From Diprion similis (taxonomy: Eukaryota; Arthropoda; Insecta; Hymenoptera; Diprionidae): a DNA stretch of 64,000 nt. The notes under the pieces are model-generated. The model was not told the DNA's origin and searched no databases. It worked only from the letters and a program-made list of their open reading frames with translations. The position numbers and the translations under genes were made by a program. The stretch spans positions 18,687,025-18,751,024 of the forward strand of contig NC_060108.1 in the NCBI RefSeq assembly GCF_021155765.1. Reading direction: 5' to 3'. Position 1 is the first letter of the stretch. Each line of letters starts with the position of its first letter. Below are positions 11,901 through 24,614 of this stretch, piece by piece.

Positions 11901-14900
11901 GCTACTTGGATTTCAAGCCTGTTTTATCAAATTTATTTTCCCGCAAAGATTTGGCACCCATATAGCTCTGAGCAAATGGATAAATTTGAGAAAAAAACTT
12001 GACTAAACAAATCTCGGTTTTCAGTATAGTGAATCGTCGATAAAAGTACAGTCGTGTATTATAACAAATATTGCAAAGATATGTTAATATACGTAAACAG
12101 AGTTCATTGAAACAATTCTGGCTTAGGATTTTGTTTATTCATCGAAAGAAAATTGCCAACTCCTATGAGGGTATTAATTATGTTTCGAACTCATGTGATA
12201 ACTTGACGCGTAAATATCTGACGAATGAAAGCCTTCGATAGAAATAACACTTCTTATTGATTCGACGTACATTTATCGCTCTTTGCGAATTGTTTGAAGA
12301 CATCATGAAGCGATTGAACTGCTTCTCAGGTTTGAATTTAGTTTCAGTCTCTGTCGAGCCCGCGGGGCCGATGTTTTTAACTCGTTGTGTTGAGAGACGT
12401 CGGGACGCTGGTGTACTAACCGTCTCGGTAGCATTAGGCCCTGCCGTTGACTCACCTTGCGTGAATGATCCCTACCCGGCAATTAAACAATATCTTTTAG
12501 TTTTTACTTTGATTTCGATTAATTAGGTCGGTTGAACCATACAAGTTATTAATTAATTCCTAGTCTGTAAGCATTCAGATCAATATACAATTACTTTTTA
12601 TCAATAACATAGTTTTAAAATAAATAAAATAAATTTGCATAAAACCCATGTATTATCCCTCATTTACTATGTATTAATTTCCACTCCATAACATTTTTAC
12701 GGCCAAATATTTTTGTATCGAATGATGAAAGATCACGACGTGTACTTGTTCCACTTTGTACAGTTTTACACATGTAACTGTATTATTAAACACAAAGTCG
12801 ATGCTATCAGTAATATTATTGAAAAAACGAATTTGTTAACGATTACTAATATGGCGGCTGTTTTTGCGCCCATTTACGTTCTGTAAATGGAATTGATAAT
12901 TACTGTAAGGTGTCGACTTTGTGTTACCGTTGCATAATTATTCAATACATGTTTTTGTAAAAATACGCTGTATGCGTAAGTGTAAAATACACCTTTCGGT
13001 AAATTATTTAAAAATACGCGTCACCTGTTGATTAATGTGCGTGTCGCTGCTAAATCAAGTTAAATTTATCTCATCCAGGTTAATATTTTATCGAAGGAAC
13101 TTACAGTGAATCCAATTAAACATAAGTAAATTGTCTGCAGAATTTGAGCTCGCTGAAATCTTATAATTTCTGCCTGACTTTCCATTTCTGTTGAAGCAAA
13201 CCGATTGTAACTAGGTTCCCGCTGAAGTTTGGAAAAGCACGATTTAGATCTGAGCTCATCGTTCCAACTTGATGAAGGACTTTCCGTGGTTACGAACAGC
13301 TTATCATCATCTGTAATAATACTGATTATTTCTCAACGTTTCAGGGCACGCGGACCTCCTTATTTCATTCGCCAACCAGTTGTTCTAGAAAATTATTTCC
13401 CATTCGTCCAAAGGAAGTAGTTAGAACTTTTTCAGTTTTTAAATATTCAATATTAGCAATGTGAAGAAAATAAACTTGTGTCGTCACTCGCCAGAATGAA
13501 GTTCTTCGAGCCTTCAAAATATATACATTTTCTCTTTTTTCAGCTTATCCTTGTTTCTTTACGGAACATTACGAGCAAGCTTTCGTATTATGTCGTTATT
13601 TCTTTCAGCCGCTGAGATGAACGCGTTGTCTCGACTTTTAGATTGTAATACCAAGACAGTCTTATCTTATGCCGAAAACTTAATTGTGATTTCTTTTCTT
13701 TTTTACAGCTATGGTCCTTCAAGAGAGTGACATGTTCATGGACGCCCTGACTGCATCAACAAAGAGTAAAGAACCACGTAAGCGAAAGAGGAGGACGTCG
13801 CTCTCGAAGGATGGGGCGCCTGACTCTAAGAAACAAGAAGTGCAGGGAGAGGGACGGGATGGGACTCCGCCGCCGTCGTCGCCGTTGGGTCCTGACGAAA
13901 AATCTCCGGTGGTCGTTAAGCCCAACTTCAAGGTATTTTTACGGGCAATTATTATATTATGAAATTAAACGCCTAATTTATGCTGAATAAGACGGTTCCT
14001 CGGGGTGAAATTACCTTGTCAGGGCTTTATCTAAATTAATTAATTAATTATGTACTGTCTCTTTGCACAGTTTTATCAAGACACGCTCGAAACGGAAGAA
14101 GACAAAGAGAAGAAAGATAAGGAGGAGGATATTAAAGAGGAGGTTAAAAAGGAAAAGGATGAAAGTGAATCCATCGATGACAAAAACGTTAAAGATTCTA
14201 AAGAGAGCAGAGAACAGCATAATCAGGAGGAGGAGGAGGAGGAGGAGAGATCCACGAGTGAGTACTTTTGTGTTTTCACCGTATATGATCACCTTACTGC
14301 ATAACAACGTATTTTATTCATCAATTATGTGTTCATTTTACAGCACCTACACCGGACGACGAAATCGAGGACAACAAGGGATCAAGTTCGCCGTCGGTGA
14401 CGACGCCGGAAACGTCGGAGTCCGACCGTAAAGATAAGGGGGATTCGAGTCCGACCCACGAGGTACGGTTCGTAAACGGCCTGAAGAGTGTTTTGCTCGC
14501 CCAGAAACGCAAGGGGCCAAAGAAAACTCTGAAGTGGAAGACTGACCTCGAATCTATAAGGTACTTCGAGCTCGACGAAACAGAGAGGGTCAATGTCACC
14601 AAGACTTTCACCGACGCCAAGCAAATGGAGAAGCAAAACGAAAGGGAAGCTTTCCAGATGGCAAGAAAGCTGAGTAAGTTATTATTCACGTACATCAATG
14701 AATCGTATTGAAATCTTATTCAAATTCGAACCTAAACAATTGATCAAGAATAGTAATTAACTCTTATTTCTTAATGTTTTTATTTTGTTTGTGATCTCGT
14801 CAATTTTTTTTTCTTCAGTTGCAAGAATATATCAAAATAACTTCTGCATCAAATTCTGCATATTGCGTGAAATAGAATTAAAGAAAAATTAACAATTGTA

Positions 14901-16172
14901 AATATTCTACATAGAAAGCAGAAGGTGGAGCACATTCACTTTAAAATACTTCACATTTTCCAATAAATATACTACGTTTTCTCGTCAAGTTCTTACCTGA
15001 ATTTGCCAACTTAAATGCTGAAAGATTCATGTTTTTTTTTGTGCATTTCAGGTACAGAAGATCTAATGGAGGAAAAGACAACTTGGAAGCCGTTGATCCC
15101 GATTGATTTACCGCCGGCGCTGGTCGAGCATGGGAAAAATAGCCGAGAGAAGGACGTGCAGTATGCTAGGGAGAAAGGAATTCTTCAGGCATTGTACTTC
15201 AATCGCAGCATGTAAGTTTAAATATAACAGCACCAACATTATTCTCGCACACACTTTATGCTTCAGGACACGCTAACTTTTCCTTTTCCTTTCAGGATTC
15301 CGGACTCTCCAGCTGAACCTGATGAGGAACGTCACCCCATGACTGATCCAAAGATTATACCATTGGATGACTTGACGGGTAACAAGGAGAGTGAAAAGGA
15401 CTTTACGTCAATGCCTTGGCCAGAGCCGAAACCTCAATTATTCCAGGCACCTGTTGTGCCAGCCTACCCATTCCCTCCTTTCCCTCATAATCAGCAGCCA
15501 ATGCTAGGTGGCATGGGACCCCAGGGCCCGATGCCTCCCATGGCACAAATTCCCCAACAAATGATGGGGCCAGGGCCAATGGGTCCAATGGGCCAAATGG
15601 GCCCAATGGGCCCTGATATGGCAGGGCCAATGCCCAGTGGGGGTGGAGGCTGGCGAACTGGAGACGGAAAAGTTGTTGTCCCTGATGTAGGAATGCCAAA
15701 TATGCAAGGTGGCTATCCTCCAGGCCCTGATGGTCCTCTAGGTCCTCCCGGAATGATGGGACCACCAATGTTCAACCAGCCAGACGGATTCGGTATGATG
15801 GGACCACCCGACGACATGGGATACGGCCCTGGAAATATGGGAAACAATTTTCAAGGTCCTCCTGGCTACGGCCCAGGGCTTGGACCTGGTCCTGGACCCG
15901 GACCAGGACCGGGGCCAAATTTCCAAGGTGGGCCGAGAGGAGGACCGATGCGAGGAGGTCCGGGAGGAATGGGTCGGGGGGGACCTGGACAGGGATGGTA
16001 CAGAGGAGGCGGGGGTCCAATGTCGGGTAGAGGTGGCTGGAGGGGTGGTGGTGGTTGGCGGGGAAATGGAAAGCAGCCGCCAATTTGCAGACAATTTACT
16101 AAGAATGGTTATTGCAGAATAGGTGACAAGTGTCAATACCTGCATCCTGGTGTGAACTGTCCGCCGTTTTGA
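5954..16172 (+). CDS. PNUTS: PP1 nuclear targeting subunit PNUTS (PPP1R10), eight coding exons
   Basis: Exons: 5954-5956 (ATG only), 6711-6895, 7398-9229, 13709-13932, 14071-14257, 14344-14673, 15052-15211, 15296-16172. All introns are GT-AG with matching phases; the product is 1265 residues. The N-terminus (PRIDPLQLLKCL, then FMGAGGWNLVHMWLTDG) forms the TFIIS N-terminal/LW domain, residues about 2-150. A polyQ/H tract and a long Ser-rich, then Lys/Pro-rich, disordered region follow. PP1 docking is KTLKW (residues 871-875), followed by the conserved YFELDETERVNV (about 884-895). The C-terminus is MGP/PGP-rich, then RGG repeats, then a CCCH finger (Cys1238, Cys1247, Cys1253, His1257). PNUTS directs nuclear PP1 with WDR82 and TOX4 to RNA polymerase II and Spt5 and promotes termination. 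The frame stays open into intron 3 to 9513; that tail is intronic. The splice model is mine and needs RNA support. Confidence 0.93.
6067..6092. repeat. Short inverted repeat in PNUTS intron 1
   Basis: TAGCGCCA (6067-6074) and TGGCGCTA (6085-6092) are perfect 8-bp arms around a 10-nt spacer. The right arm also holds a CTCF-like GATGGCGCT core. Function is unknown; it may be a paired binding site. Confidence 0.35.
9230..13708 (+). other. PNUTS intron 3 (4.5 kb), no gene seen inside
   Basis: Bounded by a GTAAGT donor after 9229 and a pyrimidine-rich acceptor ending at 13708; the C|CT junction restores a Pro codon. No internal coding exon is supported. It contains two palindromic TGACGTCA sites (10861-10868, the first overlapping an E-box CACGTG at 10857-10862; and 11390-11397), a CA/TA-rich stretch near 10470-10510, and a YY1-like ATATGGCGGC near 12850. 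These could mark an internal enhancer or alternative promoter. Otherwise the sequence is plain AT-rich. Confidence 0.6.
10857..10868. promoter_or_regulatory. Overlapping E-box and full CRE site
   Basis: CACGTG and TGACGTCA overlap by two bases in PNUTS intron 3. These are consensus bHLH and CREB/ATF sites by sequence only. Confidence 0.3.
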
Positions 16173-18917
16173 ACGGTTTAGTTAATGTTTTATCGGTGGT
16201 GCGAAAAATCAAATATGGTGAAAAAAATGATGTGCTGCCTCGAGCACACATGGAGGTCTGCGGAAGAGCTGTTGTGCGTGGGTGCGAATAAAGAGTACGA
16301 CAGTTGACATCACCTGTCATTGTATTGTGGATTTATTCGATTAATATTGCGCAACTCTTTCGCCTGATACCCGCAGAACGAGAGCCTTTATTAAAACATT
16401 TTTGCTAGTCTGTGAAACGATTGGCAAGCAGCTAAAAAGTGGATCAAATACATGACGGGAAATGCGTCATTTCAAATGCATGTTGGGGTAATGACAGCGA
16501 GTAATTGTGAATTGGCGACAATATGGGTGAAAGTAGATTTTTCAATTTTTCTTTTTTTTTTTTGTAATCTGATACATGGTTACTTTGAACGCCTCATGTT
16601 AAATGTGGACACCTTGAGTTCAAATGTAAAATGATTTCCCATTTATTGAGGACCAGTTACTGCTATGTTGCAAAACGAAATGTGCATAAGTTTAGTGTAA
16701 ATATTAGGATCGTGTAGTTTTGTATAAATTTCCTAGTTTATAAAAATCCAGAGAGCGACTGCGTTTTAAGACTATGCTATAAACAATAATTAAGAGCACT
16801 AAAGAAAAACGTCAAGTTGAGACGATTGTATTATAATGGATTTTAAGTAATCGTTTATCTACATCAGTGAAACATAGAAGAGATTCCGTGTTTATTTGGA
16901 TAAACAATGATGCCGGGAAAATGTATATGTATATTTAATTGAGAGATCGTCTAGATTAATATTACCGTAGTGTTCCGATTACGAACCGGCCTCCAGTTCT
17001 GAAACAGTATTTCAGGGTGTTTTTCCGTGTTATCCACACAAGAGACGGGTCAGCGTGTAAGATGAGGATATTTTCGACAGGTAAAAAACCTCGGCTCATA
17101 TTCGGAATAATACGGTATATATTAGTTTATCGAATCAAAAGCGATTGAAGGATTAATCATAAAATAAAATTGCAACAGAAGTTTTTTTGTACGTTTTACG
17201 TTGAGGGTAGTATTTACCTTTTTGTACATGGTTGATTATTAAGTTTGTATATAATTTCCTCGATTGTTAAATACCAGATGCTACAAAGAAATACATGGGT
17301 TGAAACAATTAGTTTGACTAAAACTTTATTAAAATTTTACTGTAAACCCAAACAACGGTATATCGGCAATCAACATCAAATGGCAAATTTTTGTCAAAAA
17401 TGTTCTGATGAAAGAAGAACTGTGTTTATCTTTGTTTGAAATTATTTTACTTTTATTCCTATAATTTTATTATCATTTGAATGAATTCGCTATTAATATA
17501 CAATAATAGTATATCATCATGTTACATTTTTTTTCTTTTCAGTATCTTGTAATGAGACAGGTACATATAACGTTAGAGTATAATATACATTTTTGTATAT
17601 ATAATATATCTATATTATATGTATAATAGTATTCAGTTTTTCATATATTTATACAATTAAAAGTTTCATACATACAGTATAATATAGTTTCGCTCTGGGT
17701 AAGTGTAGAATTTCAAAAATAATTTGCCCGTAAAAAATTAGTGCGTGACATCACATTACTTGATGATTCGTTTCACCGGTGACATCACATTTTATTTTAT
17801 TACGTAGTTTTCTTTCAATTTTATCCGCGTATTGCGGTCACAGGTATCTTGGGAATGCAGTGCAATAAAATATAGAATAAAGAGAAAAAAACACAAACAA
17901 GATTATTAAATGAAAGAAAAATCGTGTTTAATTAAGGCGAATATCAATGTTGTTAAATTAAAGCTATAATATCTTATTAGGGAAGACCCAGGTGTGATCC
18001 TGTATTCTAGGATTTGTATCACCCGTTTTGTGTTGTGCTTATTATTATTACTTATTTCATTCTCACGCGTAGGTCGCGCATTTTTCGAAATTTTTACCAT
18101 ATGTACGTACACAAAACCGTAATTTATGTCATAATTATGTATAGTGGTCAAGTTCAGCACGTACATAAAAGCTCGGAAGTTATGATGACGTCAGAAACGA
18201 AGAAACTTATATCAATTTACCAGTATCGTAAGTAGCAGAATAGAAAATTATACCTTCGGTAACGTAATTAAAAAAAAAACTCATGCGTACCAGAATGTTA
18301 GGAATCGAATAACTTTCATCAAATGCCAAATCGGCCATGTATAATACAAATAGGTACGTTTAAAAATAGGAGTAAGGAGACCAAAATTTACTCCCTTATT
18401 CTCACTACTATAACTTACAAGCCATTGAGTGGAGCATAGATTCAAATTTCACGAGAAATTTTTCTTCCTTCTTTCTCTTTGTAATAAATGAGTAGCATAT
18501 ATTGCGAGAGTTTCAGTATGGTGAATGTCGCAATTTCTAATCAATTAATCTCCAATTAATGGTAATTTTACTTGCCAAGATTGTAAATTACGGAGCAAAA
18601 TCAAAAAATTATTAATCATAAAATTTAGCTGTAGCTAAAACTTGGTAGAGAGAAAATATTATTCGTGGCATTTCAACCAAAGTACCGAAACGAGCAGATT
18701 AAAGGATGGCCTGCAGTGATTGAGACATTCATCTTACCATCTTTCCAAAGAGTATACATTATTATGATAAAATGTCTGCGCGGTCGCGGTAGTCGCGCGG
18801 CCGTTAATAATTCTGCAACGAAGGAAATACCTAATTATGATGAGTTAGCGATGCAATTACGACGAAGTAACTCAAGTCATCAGCCAAACCACATCGGGCT
18901 GTGCTGAGTGGGTCAGC
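16173..18917. other. PNUTS 3' UTR and intergenic region before the synaptotagmin 3' end
   Basis: AATAAA at 16287-16292, 115 nt after the PNUTS stop, is the likely proximal poly(A) signal. Further AATAAA copies occur downstream, for example near 17876. A 13-bp direct repeat GTGACATCACATT occurs at 17745-17757 and 17779-17791, and a full TGACGTCA at 18186-18193. No coding exon is supported. The right end should include the 3' UTR of the minus-strand synaptotagmin. Confidence 0.5.
16287..16292 (+). terminator. PNUTS proximal poly(A) signal
   Basis: Canonical AATAAA 115 nt downstream of the PNUTS TGA, on the coding strand. Confidence 0.6.
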
Positions 18918-21900
18918 TCAGGTCTGCCTGGTTTCCGCTAAGGGCAACCACTGCGCAGTTGCGCCTCGACCCGCGAGCACCTCGTGAAATAGATCTCGTT
19001 GACTTTTTGCAGAAACAGTGCATCTCGCCAGAGTTTCGCTAGCCCCGAGGAGGCTGTCATGTAGAACCAGGAACTCTATGCTGCTACGGGAGAGTAAATC
19101 CCTACCGAGGTCGAAGGTCAAGGCGACGTTCCATACGGGATTCGTTGTGTTCCGCTGAACTCCGGATTTTCTTTTCTTCAATCTCTTACCGTCCTCCGAA
19201 ATGATGCTTACCTGCGAAAGTCGGAGGGTATAAAAGGATTTAAAAGTTCAGAAATCCCAGTTGACATACGAGTGAGGATTTTCACCAACTTCTTTTTTCG
19301 ACGAAGGTAAAAAAGTCTCGAACTTGTTACGGTGTTGTTGGAACTATGGTGTGTAAGAAAAAAAAAAAAAAAAAAAAAAAAAACAGACATTGAACGCTGC
19401 ATGCGTAAAAAGTTGGAAAAAGCGGCTCTCCGTTTTATAGGACCCTATCTTTTATCCCTTGCATAAGCACACGATTTTTATCACTATTTTTGCCAAGATA
19501 TACATAGACCGCGCGATCCTAAACCTCGACGGTGATTTAGACACCATTTTTTTTTCTTCTCTTCATGCCGAAGGGTTAATGTATATAGTATGTATGTACA
19601 TACATACCTTTACATAGGGATCGGAGCTCGTCCTCGTGTCGTCTACGACCCTCAGGTTCCGAGCTTTGATTACGATGACGGTCAGTCTTTCGGCCGAGGG
19701 TAGAAACGATATGGAAACCATAAGTTCCCCGAGTTCAGCGCGAACGTCTCTCTCGGTGCAGGGCAAAATTGGCTTAGTTATCGTAGCCCTGGAGCCGAGG
19801 TCGACACTCGATAGTGGCAGCTGGACGCAACCGATACTGTGGTGACGCGAAAACGCGTCAAAATCGTAAAGAAGTACTTCCAAGGTTCTTCTGATAGCGA
19901 CCGCTGGTCTCACCTCGAACACGAAGTCCTCGTCGAACACTATAAACATGCAGACGTTATATGCTGTTATAATATATGCTGAAATAGTAGAATAAGGTAG
20001 TCGCACAATCGATCTTATTATCGTAGGCATTTATGCATCTACACGTATACCTGGGTTCAATGTTCGCTTGTGAATTCTAGTCTGCCAGACGTTACTACGA
20101 TCGGGCAAAAGCCTTATCTTAGCGTACGGATCCGCCGTTCCACTTATCTCTCGGGCTTGCAAATCGTGTGCCTGTAAATAAATGACGTATCGGGGTAAGC
20201 GCCGTGTCTGTGCTTTTTAGCCGTTGGAAATGAAAATTTGAGAGCGAGGTGAGACACCAGTATAATAAACATGAAGTATTTTTTGGGGTACTGTTTACGC
20301 ATGGTGCAGTTTGAGGCTCGGAAAATCGATCGTAATGTCCAAGCTCGGGTTGTGTAGTAAAGTCGTCAGTGAATGGACGGTTACACACCGAGAGGGGAAA
20401 GCATAGTAGATAAACATACATACGACTCAATGGATGTAATAAAGTTACTGAAATTTTAATTCATTGCAGACTTTGCCCTCAACAGCAGCATGTAATACAG
20501 CCAATTTCAGCAGGCCAAGGCAATCGCGTCGTACACAGCACATATCAAACGTCGTATAAGAATAATATTCTCGGCGAAAGGTCCCACGGGGTCGTTTACT
20601 TTCCGTCGACCGAAACATTGCTGTGATATGAGTTGTGACCTACGCAAACATAATATAATACAGTATCTAGAATTGGCTCGCCTCTATAAGTCGAACGGTC
20701 AGGATACCAGCTGGTGCGTCGTAGAAAAGGCTCAGTTGAATCTCTCCTCTTGAATCCTCGCTCTCAGACGGGCTTGTGGCGCCAGAGTTCACCTGCTGCC
20801 ACCGATGTAAATCAACGCAATGATTATTATAGTTAAAAGGTATGAATTTACCGAGTAAGCGGAATATTTATTCATGAAACGCCGACCTGGTAAAGAGCCG
20901 TGTCGATTTTCGTGTGATCCAGTCTGGTGTGCATGCTCGGTATGGTCCTCGGTTTTGCGAGAATCACCAATTTTTCCGTGGCGACGAGGGGCCCTCCGGG
21001 CAACGGGGGAGCGATTCCTGGTCCTCCGGGACTCACGGGAGATATCAGAGCGCTCTCGGATTCCGACAAAGACACCGCTGCGTAGAAATATAATATGTAA
21101 ATTGTATAACCTGTGCTCCGAAGGCCATTGGTATTTTTCGCACACCAGTTATGGTTATTCCCGCACACGGGAAACGGTGCCAATATCTCAACCTTGTACG
21201 AATACGACCACCGCGGGTAGGAAAATCAATTTTACAATCCTACCTACCTGTGCTCGCAAAAACTATAATTGGGGTAATTTTCTAGTCGGTTAATACGGGT
21301 TACAGCATTGGCTTTTACATATTGTGTAGGTGTGTATGTATGTCGAATCCCGGGAAATGGTAGAAACCGCGCGTACCATGCATACGATCACGCTAGGATG
21401 ACTTGTAGGCGACAATTAGTATAGGTACTCAATGATCGTGATACTTACGAATTATAGTAGAGTAGAAACGAAGGCACATTATCGATAAGTACATCATATC
21501 AAACGCGGGACAATTTGCGGGATTTTAAAGTGTAAACACTTGTACAAACATACACAATTTTCTCGCAGTCGTGTGAATTGCATGGAGACGTCGAGTACTA
21601 ATCAGAATTTATATTCATAAATTTCTTGACGCAGAGTGAGATTTGCATAAAGATTATGAATATAGACTTTTAAAACTGGATGTTCCAAGTGGGCAAGTGA
21701 ATTTAAAGTGCAAGATCTTCCCGATGCGTTCAATGTTACAGGTGTTTTTATACTATAATAACAGGGTGTCATCACCCCTGTAGCGAAAGCGAGCGTTGAA
21801 GAATAATATCTGTCAGAAGATAGGAAACTTTCTTCGAATAATAAACAGGATCTCAATATTGGTGTGTTTCGTTATAAATTTGCATTTGTTATTTTGTTCA

Positions 21901-22681
21901 CCTACGATCTCTAGCGTGTATCGTTTGCACGCGATGTTTTACATCCAAGCCTAAAGTTTAACTTACTGTTAGTAATGTAATGAAAAGTCGAAAATTGGTA
22001 GGTACATGTAACCTCGTTTTGTACTTGATCGTCTACTAAATATATATGTAGTGGTAAATAAGCGTAACAGAAGCTCGTAGGTATAGTGCTCGCTTGGGTA
22101 TAAGAGAAGACCGCGTGCAGCTCCGGGCTGTTAATACTCACCACCAGATGACTCGAGAGCCAGATTATCGTGGACGGCATTGTGTGGCCAGACCTTGTCC
22201 TCGCTGCCGCTGGTGCCGGTTCCCAAACCGACTAGAACTTCCTTTGATCTCGCAGTTTCAGCCCGGTCCAGCAAGTCCTTCTCAAACCTATAATTCAGCG
22301 GTGAAAGATTTAAGGATTGATTTATGAAGAAGGTGGACGCGTTAAGCGGAAATTGGTTCGCGGTACTCTTCGTTATACATGTAAACATAGAAATACAATA
22401 CGTGTAAGGCGTAACGTATAGCATGCATTAATAGGCACATACATACGTTGTACAAGTTTAGTTGAGTGTGCCTACGTGCACGAATGTGTAGTACTTACAC
22501 GTAATAATACATTAGGTGCTGTAGCGACGTACCAGTTAAGTGGCCCTCCGACGGCGCCGAGAAGGACGCGGCGCCGGGCGCAAACCGCGTACACAAGGAT
22601 GGCGAGGAGCGTCCCGACGCCGGCCCCGACTGCCCCCAAGGCTACCAGCGTCGCTACTCCGCTAACGCTTCGCGTATCCAT
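18918..22681 (-). CDS. Syt12: Synaptotagmin with degenerate calcium sites, probably Syt12, seven exons
   Basis: Exons (minus): 22681-22533, 22287-22142, 21077-20887, 20792-20682, 20171-20051, 19939-19608, 19211-18918. Phases agree and the product is 447 residues; human SYT12 is about 420. Order: short lumenal N-terminus, one membrane segment (about residues 8-35) followed by RRR, a Ser/Pro linker, C2A (about 178-300) and C2B (about 310-440). C2A ligand positions read Glu207, Asp213, Asp265, Asp267 and His273. C2B loop 3 has His401, Ser403 and Glu409 in place of three Asp, so calcium binding is probably weak or lost, as in SYT12. C2B contains LPSAERLTVIVIKARNL, close to SYT12. A vesicle-trafficking role is inferred from the family. 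Intron 4 starts with GC (GAG|GCGAGC), not GT; intron 3 ends in a tandem GCAGCAG acceptor. The paralogue call is moderate; the synaptotagmin call is firm. Confidence 0.85.
19358..19383. repeat. Poly(A) tract in a synaptotagmin intron
   Basis: A run of 26 A on the plus strand, inside the intron between the last two synaptotagmin exons. It is read as poly(T) in the transcript. Confidence 0.8.
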
Positions 22682-23050
22682 GGGGGAATTACGCTGCAGG
22701 TCCACAGTACTCGTGTAGGCGGCGGATTGTTATTTTTTCGGCGAGTGATCATCTATGTCGACACGGCATTCCAGCCGCCCTCGATCATCCTCCAATTCTG
22801 ATCAATTTTACCCCAACTTTTTTCTCTTTATAGAAACAAAATTTAGTGAAATAAATTTAAAGTAAAATCGTACGATTGTTATTACGGGATTTTATATAAC
22901 GGTGGGGGTGTATTAACGAGCCTTGCTATTGCCAGATCAATCGCGAGAAAGGTAAAATTCGCGTGTAAGAAGTAAATTACGGAAATCGTGTTACGGGGGT
23001 ACGTGAAATTCGGTGTAGAAAAGTTTCATGTTGAATAGGTATAAACCTGG

Positions 23051-23131
23051 TATATATATATATATATATATACACACTCATATATGTATGCGCATATATA
23101 TATATATATACACACACATATATGTATGCGC
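23051..23131. repeat. Compound TA/CA microsatellite, two tandem units
   Basis: A (TA)n run followed by CACACTCATATATGTATGCGC, then a second (TA)n-CACACACATATATGTATGCGC copy. The complex block is duplicated in tandem, with a unit of roughly 40-47 bp. Confidence 0.8.
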
Positions 23132-24614
23132 TTACGAAAGGCGAAGGCAAGACATATATATCATATCTTTGAACTGAAATTCTGAGCTGGCGAAAACTCT
23201 GGGGAAGTATAACTGAAGGTGCGATATACCATATACATACCCATATATCTACCGTCAACTTTTACCCCACGAACCGGAACTAAGGAATGTGGAAGTAAAA
23301 GGAAAAAGAGTGGTGAAAAATTTCATTATCTTCATCTGCGGATTCCCTGAAGAATCGATCCTTGCGGGAAGCCCGCATAGTTGGAAAGCGAAACACTCGG
23401 CAAACGAGCTCTGTTTGTTGTTGCTCCTATGTAAGGCTCTGGCCTGTTTGCTCATGTGATTCATTATTATCTTTCGATATGCGTCCTTAATTTTTGAATT
23501 CGGAAATTTTAGTTTTTTTCACATCAGAAATGGATTACCCGCAGCGTGCAATAAATTTATTAGTGTTGAATCGAGTGAAAAACCACGTATGTACTAGTAA
23601 TATGTGTAACGGTTTTGGAACTGCTGCTGCATGTACTAATAAGGTATACGTGTAATACAATGCAGGCTGTATAGACCTTTCAAATATTCCTTTTTGTCTT
23701 CCCTTAGAACGAGGGACGGTTTCATTTCATCAATAGAAACATCTTGACCTATATAACTGTGTGCAGAATGACCGTTTGCCTATGTAACTTACCGAAAGGG
23801 AAACCATTGTACGTCGCTCGATATGATATTTGTTGATATATGCAGAAATAAAGTAAATCTAGAAGCATAGAATTTATCATAATGAACCCACGATGCGAAT
23901 ATGTAAGTGAATTGGTTTTAAAGCACAAATTTCATACACTCCGTTGGATAAAGTATAATACATTATGTTAATATACTGACAATGTTTGCAAAAATCACCC
24001 TCTGGAAAATCTGTGCGTGAGTATATCTTATTACAGCACTTTAGAGTTCATGTTATTTTGTTGAAATGCACGCTTCAGTTGATGAGAGTAATTCAATTGC
24101 TAGTTTAAATTAAGTACTATTATCTTCGATTCCCTAAATTGGCTGGATAAATAAGAGGTAAATAGATATTCTCCACTGCGGTACAAATTATTTTCGACGC
24201 GGTGTAATGTTAAAATTGACAGTAAAAATAACAATGATAATAACGGTAACAATGATGATCACTAGTGAAGGGAAATTGGGCGCAGGGAAGATATACTTTG
24301 AAAAAAAGTTTGAAATAAAGGGTGCGCCGAGGGCGACGTATTACTGGGGTTACTGCGAGTCCGAGCAGTTTTGGAAGCTCAAAGGATAACCCCGCGCGTT
24401 TGGTGTTCACATCTATCTATGTATGCACAACATACACACATGTAGGTGGCTTTATACGTTTTCTCGATAATTCTGTACACGCCGCTGCAAAGCCGGGCTG
24501 ACGCACGTGAAATGAAATCGAATTTGGAGATATGGAAAAAAGGGAAAAGTATGAGGGAGGAAAAAAAAAATATCTATATGTTTACATCATGATATGTATA
24601 TATATATATATATA

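Noticed and set aside
15403-16145. Several long minus-strand frames opposite the PNUTS C-terminus
   Set aside because: They arise from the biased Gly/Pro/Met codons of the real exon on the plus strand.
22682-22705. GTG-initiated N-terminal extension of the synaptotagmin
   Set aside because: The ATG at 22681 is the first ATG in frame and gives a short lumenal segment before the membrane helix.
22977-23258. Tyr/Ile-rich minus frame near 23.1 kb
   Set aside because: It is a translation of the TA/CA microsatellite.
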